This document shows positions 49,237-62,834 of a stretch of DNA of 64,000 bases, in pieces. The stretch lies in the NCBI GenBank assembly GCA_951804985.1, contig OX638135.1:8722858-8786857 (forward strand). Direction: 5' to 3'. The DNA comes from Dryomyza anilis (taxonomy: Eukaryota > Arthropoda > Insecta > Diptera > Dryomyzidae). The notes under the pieces were generated by a model that was not told where the DNA came from, searched no databases, and was given only the letters and a program-made list of their open reading frames with translations. Each line of letters starts with the position of its first letter. Position 1 is the first letter of the stretch. The position numbers and the translations under genes were made by a program.

Positions 49237-49499
49237 ATTATTGAATTGAAAGAAAATGAATCAAATGTATTTTTATTAATTCTCGAATTAAAACAGTATC
49301 CCGGTTATACATCGCCATCGTCTTTATAAATCCTTCGAAGGTAAAATTCTACAACGACTTGAGACTTCTTCGCGGAAGAACCAAGTTGGCCCGGCGCTGC
49401 TGTCATCAAAGTAAACTCTGAAAAAAATATTTTCCATCACGTGTAGATAATTTCAATCCCGGGAAATTTTATTTTCAGTTTTACCATTAAAATGTATTA

Positions 49500-49860
49500 T
49501 TTGATGAGCTGACACTTTTTTAAATCATTGAATTTACTTAATTGTTGTGGATAAATCGAAAAAAGTACGCCATTTTTCATTTTTATAGTAGTCAAATGTG
49601 AAAATAACTCAACAGTTTTGTTGCATATGTCCAAGAACTCAAGATGTTTGTTATCAGTCAACTGTAAATATCTCAATTATCATTGCTGTTGTTGCAAACA
49701 TCTCGTAACTATATGCATATATGTCATATTTAAAAAACATTAATAGTTTTGCTGCAACTTTATTGAAACTTACGGGATGTTTGAATATTTGCTACAAGGC
49801 GTAAATTTAAACAAATAGTTGCAGCAAGACTTTCATAAACATTGTGTTTTCTTAATGTAC
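49500..49860 (+). repeat. Diverged copy of the core start (right border of array)
   Basis: TTGTTGTGGATAAATCG, AAGTACGCCATTTTTC, ATAGTAGTCAAATGTG, GTCCAAGAACTCA and AGAGTTTTGCTGCAA-like words appear in the same order as at 22935-23160, with many changes. This is what follows unit C instead of a fourth TE cluster. Confidence 0.6.
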
Positions 49861-49864
49861 ATTC

Positions 49865-50374
49865 GAATAACTTAACACGATTCAGTTGGCGAAACGAATC
49901 GTATTAAAAGAATCTGAGAACAGTTCAATTTTCAGTATGACAACGCATGTGCTGTCATTTTTGAAATACAAATTTATATTTAAAAAATTATTTTAAAAAT
50001 TTAAATGCAAGCTAAAATAAAGAGAAAAAACTGAAGTTTTAAAGAAACAATTAGTTTTATTGAAATTTGCAAAGTGATCAAAAGTTTCTTCTACTGCGCG
50101 GTACACTCCGCACTATTCCAAATGTATAATGGGCCATTTGAACTTGTTGCTCAACGGAAAATGGTATCTGTCTGGATATACATTCGACAGAAACTGCAAT
50201 TTTTTTCATAATTCATTCAGGCACACGCAATGCTACGAATCCCCTCGTCAACGGACCCCCTCTTCTTTTTAAAAAAGGAAAAATATAGGACTGGGTCCAT
50301 GTATGAATGCGAGGAGATAAACATTTAATGTCATTTGATAAAATGTTCTTTAACGATACAGACATTATGATTAA
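49865..50374. other. Non-repetitive AT-rich DNA, nothing recognised
   Basis: It contains a slightly GC-richer stretch (50195-50310, with CGTCAACGGACCCCCTC) but no supported frame. Confidence 0.4.
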
Positions 50375-50376
50375 TA

Positions 50377-50601
50377 CACTCAGAAAACAGTTTCCTTATA
50401 TTAAGGAAATTTTACTTGAAATAGCGTCAAGTTCAATTTTACTTATTTTTAGGAAGGTTTTTCTTTAATAGTAGTAAAATTTCCTTATTATTAGGAAAAT
50501 TTTACTTAAAGTAAGGAAAATTTCCTAAAAATGAGGAAGTTTTTTCATTAACGCTATTTCAAGTAAATTTTCCTTATTATGAGGGAACTTTTTTCTGAGT
50601 G
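50377..50601. mobile_element. 225-bp MITE, ends CACTCAGAAAA, TA duplication
   Basis: Left CACTCAGAAAACAGTTTCCT and right GGGAACTTTTTTCTGAGTG are inverted, flanked by TA (50375-50376, 50602-50603). The interior is itself nearly palindromic (AAGTAAAATTTCC / GGAAATTTTACTT words), so the whole can fold as one hairpin. Confidence 0.75.
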
Positions 50602-50604
50602 TAC

Positions 50605-51155
50605 TTAATAAAAATGAAGCAGTTTTATTTAGTTTATGTTTTATTAAGTACTTCAAAGTAAATGGATCTAACGCAACTTTCCATACTTATTAACAACATT
50701 CAATTGTGCAAGTGTTCCGAAAAGAGTGTAAGTGTTCCTAAAACATGATCTGTCTGCTGAAGTAGTAATGTGGCTGCGCTGGATGCTAAATGTCGCAGAA
50801 TATGTGGAAAACATTAAGTAGCAGTTGCGTTAGGTTTACTTTGCAATATCGAATAAAAGTAAAATGTGTGATTATTAAGCTAATAATAGATATGGAATTC
50901 GACCTAAATTTGTAATATAGTTGTACTCATTCACTGAAAATAGTGATAAGTTTTTATTGATTACCAAACAAATACCCAATAAATGGAAATTTGTCACATT
51001 TTTAATGAGAAATAACGCTATATAAAAATGTATAATTTTACGCACTTTTAGCGTGATTTTTTTTTTGTATTTCATTGTGACGGGATTTTAAACGGATAGA
51101 AAAGATTTTTTTTAATATGTTTAATTAAAAAATAATACGAAATCTCTATACATCG
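50605..51155. other. AT-rich DNA, nothing recognised
   Basis: No repeat or supported frame. Confidence 0.4.
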
Positions 51156-51164
51156 TAATACGAT

Positions 51165-51838
51165 TAGGGAATACAATCCCGAGATTCGGGATCCCGGGAT
51201 CCCGACCATTTTCTAGGTAATATCACAACTGATATTAAAAACTTTTTTTATCGGTTGTACTTTTAAATATTCGATCCCTTTACCTAATTTGTGTTCTGTT
51301 TTTTTTTTATAAACATAATGCAATAAAATTATTATTAATTATTATTGCATACTAATTGTTTATTTTTCGTAACTTTTTGAGAAGACATCTGATAAAGACT
51401 ATCTTGTGTATAAAACTCACAATATGTAATTTATTTTGTTTTTCGACGAAAAATGGTACCAGAAGTTTAGTTATTTTTATCGTTAGTTTAGACAATATCT
51501 ATTATCTTTGAACTAAGTTCCTGTTAATCATTAAATGTGTTCCAGTGGCGTGTGATCTAGAGCCAAAGGTCTAATTTCTATAAAAAAAAACACCAAGAAA
51601 AAACTAGAACCAGATCAAAAGCTAGTTCTATACAGTTTAATCGAATGCTGTCAAGTTTTCTCAAAATTCCAGCCATTATATCGTAAATGCTTTAAAAATA
51701 ACTAAAAAAAGTCAAATTATGGTTTGAGTTTGGAGTAAAACAAATATTTTTCTAAATTACTTGTATTTTGAACTAATCCCGGGATTGAAAATTGTTCAAT
51801 CCCGGGATTACGAAAACAGGTACAAATTGTATTCCCTA
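51165..51838. mobile_element. hAT-like non-autonomous element, 674 bp, 8-bp target duplication
   Basis: Ends TAGGGAATACAATCCCG and its inverse TTGTATTCCCTA. Flanks AATACGAT (51157-51164) and ATTACGAT (51839-51846) match at 7 of 8 bases, the target length of hAT elements. Subterminal CCCGGGAT words occur at both ends. It has no transposase. Confidence 0.75.
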
Positions 51839-52142
51839 ATTACGATTGAAGTGTAATTAAATTATTGTTCAGATGGTAATAACATATTACTATGTGTAAA
51901 CTTTTTATATATTCCCCAGCAGAATCTGTCAAACTTATCATAAATATGTTACAATACAAACATAAAATTTTAATTGCATTTTCATATACTATTTCTTGGC
52001 AGTTTACTTGGTTATAACTATGTTTCAAAACAAACATAAAATGCTATTCAAATCTTTATAACGTATGGTCGCAACGCTTGCTTCATTCGATTAAGTTGGC
52101 AACGTTGCGCAGCATTTCTTTACTCCGCTATATTTTGCCATC

Positions 52143-52450
52143 GTTTGAAGATATTGATGTTTAAAAACAAACAAACAAGAAATTGGATTTAAATAAATGT
52201 ATTCTTCCAAAATTCTTCTTATATACGAAGTTGGCACTCGTTGAGCAGAATTTTCTATCTACGTCTCTTTTGTCATCGTTTAAAGTTTAAAGTAAAGTTG
52301 GTTCTTTTAAACATACTGATGTTTGAAAAGAAACAAAAAAAAAATGAAATTAGATGTAAATAAAAGTATTCTTGCAATATTCTTCTTGTATACGAAGTTT
52401 ACATTTGGTGACCGCCATTTTCTGCATACGTGTCTTTTGATGGTTGTTGA
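52143..52450. repeat. Diverged tandem duplication, period about 165-170 bp
   Basis: GATGTTTAAAAACAAACAAA...ATTCTTCTTATATACGAAGTT...ACGTCTCTTTTG is followed by GATGTTTGAAAAGAAACAAA...ATTCTTCTTGTATACGAAGTT...ACGTGTCTTTTG. Confidence 0.65.
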
Positions 52451-52679
52451 GAAAACGTATTCGTATCATGTTTTAAAAATATACAAATTGTGGTACAAAA
52501 AATACAAATAGTAACAAATAATATCATTTAATAGTGCAGTATATAATTTAATTGTTCCTGAATGTTTTTCTAAAAATATTGTGAAAAGCCGACACGGATA
52601 TTTCATCAAAAAAAAACACAACTGAAAAATCAGTTGTGTCAATATAACTTAGCCATGACCTGGGCTTCAGTCAATTAGA

Positions 52680-52740
52680 TGTCGCCTCTCTTCCAAAAGA
52701 GTACATCAAAAAAACCTTCTAATAATAAATACACGGTGTT
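52680..52740 (+). mobile_element. Second SINE family, tail fragment
   Basis: CAAAAGAGTACATCAAAAAA and CCTTCTAATAATAAATACAC match the tail of the fuller copy at 56640-56697. Confidence 0.5.
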
Positions 52741-52956
52741 TGTTTGCACCGATAAGCAGACATGTTCCACATATGCAATGCTATTCCAGTGCTTCCTATG
52801 AAAGTTGTTATACAAACAACAAGCATAGGACTGAAATATGAATCATTGCGAAAAGAGGAACATGAATTTATAGCAACAACATTGAAAGCAAACCAGATGC
52901 GTTACTCAAATGCATTCGTTCTACCGATCTTCGGTACCACTCGTCATTCTTGCAAC

Positions 52957-53640
52957 AAAGTCTGTTCTAAAAATAGAACAGACAAAACTGCAACTCAGAC
53001 GAATGATGGTTGTGTGGTTCAGTAGCCGAGCACATAGCGTGCTTGACTACCAACTCCCGACTATAACTATGTCAAAAAATATTATTTCGACCATAACTAC
53101 ATAATTAATGTTCGAAATATATTAAGTTGAAAATGCTTTTAAGACCTGAACGTTTCATTTTTAGTCGTGGAAAATATGAATTTTTCATACACATTTAAAT
53201 ATTCACTATAAATTCAAATTTTATTTCAAAATAATATTTGAAACAAAATTTGAATTTGTTTGTGAAAATTATTTTTTTGTTTTATATAATTAATTCAACT
53301 TTCACTTAAAATATTTTTATAATTTATTTTTATTTAGTGCCTCTTTCTATATTTCGAAAAGAATGTTGTTTAAAGTTAAGTCACTTTCGTCTAATATATA
53401 CAAACATTGAAAAAAATAACGTTTACAAAACGTTTGCGGCAAAAAAAAAATTCTTTTGCAACGTGCTCCAACTTTGCTCGCAAAAGTTTACTGTTTACTG
53501 TAAAAAAATATATTATTTATTCTAAAAAATAAGTTATTTATTCTAAGCGAAAGTTCGTTTGTGTGCCAAAATAAAAAAACAAAATTTTGCAACAAGTGTG
53601 ATACATTTATATTAAACATAAAATTCTTTTTGTGTTTTTT
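52957..53640 (+). repeat. Dispersed duplicate of 56378-56930 (SINE head plus AT-rich block)
   Basis: The hairpin GTCTGTTCTAAAAATAGAAC, the tRNA-like head GGTTGTGTGGTTCAGTAGCC (53007) and the block ATTCAAATTTTATTTCAAA ... GCGAAAGTTCGTTTGTGTGC (53210-53560) all recur in the same order at 56378-56930, where the middle differs. Confidence 0.65.
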
Positions 53641-53645
53641 TTGTT

Positions 53646-53648
<3 letters not shown>

Positions 53649-53729
<81 letters not shown>
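53649..53729. repeat. TA microsatellite
   Basis: Pure (TA)n of about 80 bases. Confidence 0.9.
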
Positions 53730-56377
<2,648 letters not shown>

Positions 56378-56700
56378 AAGTCTGTTCTAAAAATAGAACA
56401 GACAAAACTGCAACTCAGACGAGTGACGGTTGTGTGGTTCAGTAGCCGAGCACATAGCGTGCTTGACTACCAACTTCCGACGTTTCTGACGACATGGGTT
56501 CTATCCCCAACCACACCGAATTCGTATACACAAATTATTTGTTGTTTTCAATAGGTCATCACACAAAGATCACTGATGAGGATACTTGGCTGTATCTGAA
56601 ACGGTCCGTATGATCATTGCCTGTGTTGTGTTTTCAATTCGGCCCACTTCCCAAAGAGTACATCGAAGAAACCTTCTAATAATTAATACACGGTGGTTGT
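56378..56700 (+). mobile_element. Second tRNA-like SINE family, fuller copy
   Basis: Head GGTTGTGTGGTTCAGTAGCC (A-box like) and GGGTTCTATCCCCAACC (B-box like) are separated by a long variable region, as in a leucine- or serine-type tRNA. A body of about 190 bases follows, ending ACCTTCTAATAATTAATACA. A perfect 10-base stem hairpin (GTCTGTTCTA/TAGAACAGAC) lies just upstream at 56381-56404. Confidence 0.5.
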
Positions 56701-56927
56701 TATTCACTATAAATTCAAATTTTATTTCAAATTAATATTTGAACAAAATTTGAATTTGTTTGTGAAAATTTTGTGAAAGTTGACTGTTAACTGTAAAAAA
56801 ATATATTATTTATTCTGAAAAATAAATTATTTATTCCAAACGAAAGTTCGTTTGTGTGCCAAAATAAAAATACAAAATTTTGCAACAAGTGTGATAGATT
56901 TATATTAAACGTAATATTCTTTTTGGT

Positions 56928-57575
56928 TTGAAATACCTCATATAAAATTTACATCAACAGATAAATTTTACTGTTTACGTGCTTAGGTAAACTTTTTTGG
57001 TCAAATATATATTGACATCATGCTCAAATACACGATAATAATGTTTTCCCGCGAAACGACTTCTGGTTCCCAAAAAAAAATTAAAATTCGGTACAATTAC
57101 CCATTTGTAAATATGGGTATCAAATGAATGGAAATTCTTCAAGTTTATAGTTATTTTCAGGATTCGTATACCCTGGCGACCTATATACCACTTTGAGTGG
57201 TAACAACACATATGATCATTTCCAGAAAAACGTCAATCACTACGGAAAAATTCAAAATGCTCAAATCTTGGAAATAACGATGGATTTGGAATATTTAATA
57301 TCTGAATCTAAATATCTGAAAAGAAATTTCTATTCCGTTAACGGTAACGTATAAAAAAATACTCATAAATTAACATTACTATGTGTACTAATGTGTAAAT
57401 ATACCAATTGTTCATGTATTTTAAGTAACCAAATTAATTAACTTTAAAGACATGACATACAGATACAAAATATTATTTGCTGTTTTTATGGTAACATTAA
57501 TAATTATTTCTAAAACTTAAAAATTATGATACAAATTAAAATAACCCATGTGATCTAATCTTTCCAACTGGTTTT
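56928..57575 (+). mobile_element. DINE-1-like element, copy 5, 5'-truncated and interrupted
   Basis: 56928-57213 matches the 3' half of the element (AATACCTCATATAAAAT ... GACCTATATACCACTTTGA). The terminal words CCCATGTGATCTAATCTTTC appear only at 57544-57575, after about 320 unrelated bases that either are an insertion or replace the hairpin region. Confidence 0.6.
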
Positions 57576-57576
57576 T

Positions 57577-57900
57577 ATTGTTTCCGTACACTACATCCAG
57601 AGATGCAGTGGTTCAAAGTGACAAAAAATTTGGCAAGAATCACATTTGTACAGTTGTTCATATTCAATTATCACCTGAACGAGAAAGTTAGAAACTCCTT
57701 AAATATATCGGTTTAAAGCTAGTAAAAAAATGTCTTTGTAAATTTTAATCATAACTCCTAAAAAAAGGACCGTTTTTACAATTCTGAATTTGAATTTTAA
57801 TATCGAAAATGGCGTAAGTTTCATTAAATTGGCTCTAGTTTTTGAGATTTAGAATGTTTTTAAATTTTTCAAGAAATGGTGTAATATCTTAAAATATAGA
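57577..57900. mobile_element. Diverged fragment of the GGTCCATTCCAC fold-back family
   Basis: CACTACATCCAGAGATGCAGTGG, AGTTGTTCATATTC, AAAAAAGGACCGTTTTT and TAGTTTTTGAGAT occur in the same order as at 8770-9250. Ends are not visible. Confidence 0.5.
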
Positions 57901-57911
57901 GCTAATTTGAA

Positions 57912-58270
57912 ACCAGTTAGGAAGGTTAGATCACATGGGAAATTTTAAAGTAGAGACATTTTATAGTAGGTGTTATTATGATAGTTAGGATTATCAAAAT
58001 TATAGTCAGTCTAAGCCGATTATAAATACCCTACACATGTGTGGTTACCATTCAAATTGGTATATAGGTCACCAGGGTATACGAATCCTGAAAATGACTA
58101 CAAACTTTCAATCGCTGAAGAATTTCTATTCATTTGATACCCATATTTACAAATGGGTAGGTGTACCGAATTTCGATTTTTTTTTTTGGGAACCAGAAGT
58201 CTTTTCGCGGGAAAACATTATTTTTATGTATTTGAGCATGAAGTCATGTATTTGAGCATGAAGTCAATAT
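57912..58270 (-). mobile_element. DINE-1-like element, copy 6, cut by the LINE
   Basis: Minus-strand 3' part (AACCAGTTAGGAAGGTTAGA to GTCAATAT). It stops where the LINE 3' end begins, and the last 20 bases (ATGTATTTGAGCATGAAGTC) are present twice in tandem at 58226-58265. Confidence 0.7.
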
Positions 58271-58511
58271 GCGATATGTATTCCATCTTAGGCCGAATAT
58301 ATGTAGTGTAGACAGTGCGTAAATCAGCAGGAGTGAAGTATGTTTTACACCGTTTTAAAAAACCGAGGCACTTGGCTGCTTCTTTCGACACATCAAATAT
58401 GTGATCATTCCATCGGAACTCACAATGAATTGATATGCCCAGAACGTCAAGAGCAGCTGACTGCGCAATATCCACAGCACCCATATTGAGGGGAGGGAGG
58501 GGTGAATCCAT
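58262..58511 (-). pseudogene. LINE pol C-terminal continuation after an in-frame stop
   Basis: Directly in frame after the TGA: MDSPLPPLNMGAVDIAQSAA, then LGISIHCEFRWNDHIFDVSK, LGFLKRCKTYFTPADLRTVY and YIRPKMEYISHI. This is the usual post-RT region of LINE pol proteins (LG..I...W..H). The coding homology stops at about 58272 where the DINE-1-like sequence begins. Confidence 0.8.
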
Positions 58512-60600
58512 TCATTTGTGAGATAACAGACAACATTGGGTCTTGCTTGCATTAAAATCAACTCTATTTGCAAGACCCCACTCAGAGATTGATTTAAGGT
58601 CATTGTTGAGTGTGTTATTCATAGTGCGTCTTTTACTCTCAATCTCTAAAGAGTTTGGGCGCTTGGTGAACGAATATGATTGACAAACGTCATTGATAAA
58701 TACCAGAAATAGAGACGGGGATAGGACGGAACCCTGCGGAACTCCAGAATTGATGGAATGTTGTTCTGGGAACACACCATCCATCCCAACTCGTATTGAA
58801 CGACCCTGGAGAAAACTCGATATCCATCGAGTAAAAGATTCACCGACACCATATGCAATTAATTTTGAGACGAGGGCTTTGTGCCACACTAGATCAGAAA
58901 TATCCAGAGCAACGACCTTACTTTCCCCGAAAATGTGAACACAGTTATTCCACTTTTCGGAGAGGACAGCCATCAAGTCACCTGTGGATCTGGTCCTACG
59001 GAAACCATATTGTCGGTCACTAAGTAATTCGTTTCGCTCTATATAGTTCACAAAGTGGAAGTTAATTACGCTTTCCATTACCTTGGAGAGTGCAGAGCAT
59101 ATTGCAATGGGTCGGTAATTGGCAGGGTTCATAGCCTCGCCCTTTTTCGGAACTGGCTGGACATTGGCAACCTTCCAACAAGATGGAAAAAATCCTGTCG
59201 TGTAGGAGATGTTGAAAAGGTTCCGCAACGGACAAGCCTGTGTTGACGCACACTTCTTCAACACATGGGCAGATATGCCATCTGGCCCAGAGGCTTTGTT
59301 AATGTTGAGGTTTGCTAAAACCTTTTTAACTGCCCGAGTTCGAAAATGAATCTCCGGCATTGCAAAAGAAACAAAATCGACATCGGGCAGTGGTTGATTG
59401 GTATCTGGGAGCGTTGAATTATTTGCAAATAATTCTGCCAAGAGATTAGCTTTATCAACCGGGTCAGTGAAGACCTGGCCATTCATAATAAGAGTTGGAG
59501 TAGACGATGTCGTCTGATTCTTCACCCTTTTTACGAATGACCAGAAATTTTTACTACCTCTGTGGTAGATTAGGACCTTTTTGCGCACGTTTTGTTCGTG
59601 AAGAAACTTTTCGCGCGAGATCACGGCATTACAGCGATTCCTAGCCTGTATGCGAAGTCTTTCTGTGTCAGCATTCTTGTTAGACCGCCAATTCTGAAAG
59701 GCTTCCTCTTTCGACCTGACTGCAATCCTGCAAGTCTCATTAAACCATGAGTGGTCCTTGGGTTTGGGTACCATTAAAGCCGCGGCATTTATGTCTCTGT
59801 CTGCGAAACACAATTTCCAATTAAAGTTGCGAAAAAAATCATTTAACGCAACCCAATTTGCTTTTTCGTAAAGCCATACAGTCCTCTTCGGGGATTTAAT
59901 CGAAGAGGCGCGTAAACTAGAATATGAAAACTCAGCGGAAACAGTACAGTGGTCGGAGTTACCAAGTTGTGCAAGGACCTTTACATCATATTTTTCATAA
60001 TGTGAAGTCAGAAAAAGGTCTAGGACTTTTTGGCTTTGCCCACCGACGCGTTTGAGGTACGTCGGTTCCTTCACCAATTGAGTGAGTTGATTGCACTCTG
60101 CAAACAGCTCAACATAACAACCCTCCTGTGTTGGAAGACCCGAGTGGCTCAACCAAGTGGCGTTGTGCACATTAAAATCGCCGGCAACAACAATTTCACT
60201 GCCTGGAAATTGCTCCAATATATTTGAGATCGAATCAGATAAGGCATCCAGCTTATTACAGGTGGAAACCCTCTCTAGATTCGGACTCCTATAAAGAAAG
60301 CACAAGTGCATGATGTGTGTTTGGATTTTGAATTTAACCCAAATTGTATTAAATTCGCTATCCGACACACTATGCTGCAGATGATACACAACGTCACTCC
60401 GAATAAATAGCTCTAAGGGCAGAAAATAATGGCAATAGGTGATACCCAGGTATTTGAAAATCCAGTGGATCTGCATCCTCTCTAACCTGGGTCTCACCCA
60501 GTGCCATTATTTGTGGCCTATTAATGGACACATACGCATATATAGAGAAGAAATTCGTTCTCAGCCCACGAATGTTGCAAAAATCTATGCAAAATTTTAT
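58271..60600 (-). mobile_element. Non-LTR retrotransposon (LINE), pol fragment, defective
   Basis: A minus-strand element with apurinic-type endonuclease and reverse transcriptase sequence. The upstream frame at 60590-60430 reads CNIRGLRTNFFSIYAY, IMALGETQVREDADPLDFQ and IPGYHLLPLF, the start of the endonuclease domain. It shifts into the long frame at about 60425. The 3' end is cut at about 58271 inside the post-RT region (YIRPKMEYISHI), with no poly(A) visible. The domain order and phrases are those of Jockey/R1/LOA-group elements; the exact clade is not settled. Confidence 0.85.
58512..60497 (-). pseudogene. LINE endonuclease-reverse transcriptase, long defective frame (661 aa)
   Basis: From the N-terminus: endonuclease part with AGDFNVH (residues about 105-111) and SDH (181-183), a connector, then the reverse transcriptase with CWKVANVQPVPKKG, NPANYRPIAICS, LSDRQYGFRRTRSTGD, VVALDIS (about 528-534, motif A) and SGVPQGSVLSP (about 584-594, motif B). 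Motif A is damaged: the KAFDRV residues that follow LDIS in relatives are replaced by DL before VWHKAL. After FINDV (about 600-604) the sequence jumps to SYSFTKRP, so the whole FADD-bearing block (motif C, the catalytic aspartates) is deleted in frame. A TGA at 58512-58514 then separates it from its C-terminal continuation. The listed ATG is an artefact of an upstream frameshift. It cannot encode an active enzyme. Confidence 0.85.
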
Positions 60601-61105
60601 TTGGTTGGTGTTTATTGAAATGTAATTTTGTTTTTATGTAAGTTTAATTTAATTTGTGTTTTATTTTAGTTTTATTTTAGTTTTATTTTATTGTTATTTT
60701 ATGTTAGGCGGGCACACTAAAGACAATTTTACGCGACAATTAGACTTACATTTAAAAGACATGAAGACGACACGTCCGTCCCTCATGGCAGCATTGACAC
60801 AACTTCTACACAACTTTTACAGGCACGCACGAGAAGCACGATAAAACACGGTATTTTAAAAGACACGAAGAAACACGGAAAAACACTACAAAACACGGAA
60901 AAACACGACAAAACACGAAAAAAAACACTGAAAAACATGAAAAAGCAAGCGAAACGTGAAAAATAATACCGGAACCGTTTAGATTTTTGGAACAAGAATC
61001 GTTATTAAAAATGTGTTCAACCGGAACTGGAATATTTTTCTGGTTGGAATCGGTAACGCTTTTTTAAAAATATCGGAATCGGAACAAATATTATAGTCCT
61101 TGTGC
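60600..61105. other. Spacer between two LINEs with a low-complexity block
   Basis: 60605-60715 has repeated TTTTATTTTAG words. 60840-60945 is a degenerate tandem array of AAAACACGGA-like 10- to 12-base units. No supported gene; the 70-residue minus frame here is low complexity. Confidence 0.6.
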
Positions 61106-61315
61106 CTTTTTTTTTTGTATTTATTTTATTTGCAATCTGTCTAATTTGACAATAAGCTAAATTTTTTTACTATGATATAAGAAAATAACAGAATAGTTAC
61201 ACTCCAGTGAGTGTAGCTATATAGAAACAAGAATATCTTACATTGGTTACTTAATATACGTTTTTAAATATTATGTACATATGAAGTATTTACAGATTAT
61301 CTACAGAGCATAATA

Positions 61316-62829
61316 TTAGCGGTAAGGGAAATCCAAAACATGAAAGCGTTTAAGTCTTCTTGTTGTTAAACTGTTGTCTACAAGAGCTATAGCCAATACG
61401 TTGCTATGATGATCAAGTCGGTTAATGTATCTTTCCGTAAACTTTACAATTTTTGGTTTTACAAATGGAATGTTTAAGTCTCTGTGAATTTCCTCATTTC
61501 TTACAAACCAAGGTGCATTTACAATATTTCTCAATGTCTTTGACTGATACCATTGTAGAATTTCAATATTCGAGTTGCTTGCAGTACCCCACAATTGTAT
61601 CCCGTAGGTCCATACAGATTTTAATATAACTTTATATAATAATAATTTATTTTCTAAACTCACCTGTGAGTTTGGATTAAGTAGCCAATACATTTTTTTT
61701 TTAATATTGAGTTGTTTTTGTTTAGCCTTGATGTGATTCTTCCATGTAAATCTGCGATCAAGATGAAGTCCAAGGTATTTGACATAATCACTGTGACGTA
61801 TTTGCGAAGTGGATAGTCACCTTTTCTTAAAGCAAAAGTGACCTGTACAGATTTATCAGAGTTAACGTTAATTCTGCATTTCTTCAACCAATCCTCAATT
61901 TTATTTAGTTGACTTTGCATTATTATAGAAGATTCTCTTGGCACTGAACTGATTGCTATTATGGCCGTGTCATCGGCAAATGTTGCTATGTGAATATTAT
62001 CATTTACTGGCAAGTCAGCTGTAAATATGGTGTCGAGAACTGGCCCCAACACACTTCCTTGTGGGACAACGGCGATAATAGCACATATATTTAAGGTTTC
62101 ACCTTTCAGTTTAACATAGAAATGACGATTGGCTAAGTATGACTTCAGAAACAAATAGTAAGGAGCAGGAAACCATTTTTTTATTTAAAAGAGGAAACCT
62201 GTATGCCAGACCCTGTCAAATGCTTGCTGTACGTCTAAGAAAACACCATTGCAGTATTTATTGTTTTCCAAGGCATCAGTTATTAAATTCACGACTCTGT
62301 GACACTGTTCTGGAGTTCCATGAGCATGTCTAAACCCGAACTGATGTTCAGGTAAAATTTCGTATTCCTCTAAGATTGGTAACATTCTTCGTAAGAATAT
62401 TCTTTCGAATATCTTCAAGAACGTGACCAATAAACTAATCGGACGGTACGACGGAATCTTGTTTTCAGGTTTGTTTGGTTTAAGGATCATGATAACCTCT
62501 GCGCATTTCCATTGGGTTGGAAAATAGTCAAGCCTTAACATCAGAAAAATCAATACATATGTCAAATTTACTTTAATGCATGCAGCTTGTAAAAATAATT
62601 CTGATATATTCATAACATCATATTTTAAAGAGCTTTTGATTAATACTGCCGAACCACCATGCGCTCTATTGTCAGGGTGGTCTGCTTTAATGACTTCGTA
62701 TACGTTAATTCTAAAATAGCTTCTATCAGTAAAGTGTGTCTCTGAAGCTAGCAAGACGTCAATATTATTTGAAATAAGGAAGATGTTAAGTTCTTTGTGG
62801 TTGGATATGCCATTCCATATTGCAATTCA
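61316..62829 (-). pseudogene. Jockey-type pol (ORF2: endonuclease-reverse transcriptase), with deletion and frameshifts
   Basis: It starts near 62829 (IAIWNGISNHKELNIFLIS, LLASETHFTDRSYF: the endonuclease N-terminus with its catalytic E). After KSSLKYD and KVNLTYV (about 62560) it jumps to RLDYFPTQWKCAEVIMILKP, so most of the endonuclease and the RT thumb-side linker are deleted. The RT core follows: IPSYRPISLL, HQFGFRHAHGT, GVFLDVQQAFDRVWH (motif A intact), then a frameshift near 62185, VVPQGSVLGPVL (motif B), ATFADDTAII (motif C intact), DWLKKCRINVNSDKS, and further frameshifts around 61790 and 61690 before MYWLLNPNSQVSLENKLLLY, YGIQLWGTAS and NAPWFVRNEEIHRDLNIP. Stop at 61316. The catalytic RT motifs remain but not in one frame. 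Confidence 0.85.
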
Positions 62830-62834
62830 TAAAT

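Noticed and set aside
52762..53025. An 87-residue gene (MFHICNAIPVLPMKV...)
   Set aside because: The C-terminal third is the SINE hairpin and head; the rest matches nothing I know. Not enough support.
60840..60945. Telomeric repeat
   Set aside because: The unit is AAAACACGG-like and irregular; it is not a TTAGG-type repeat and lies between LINEs without any terminal context.
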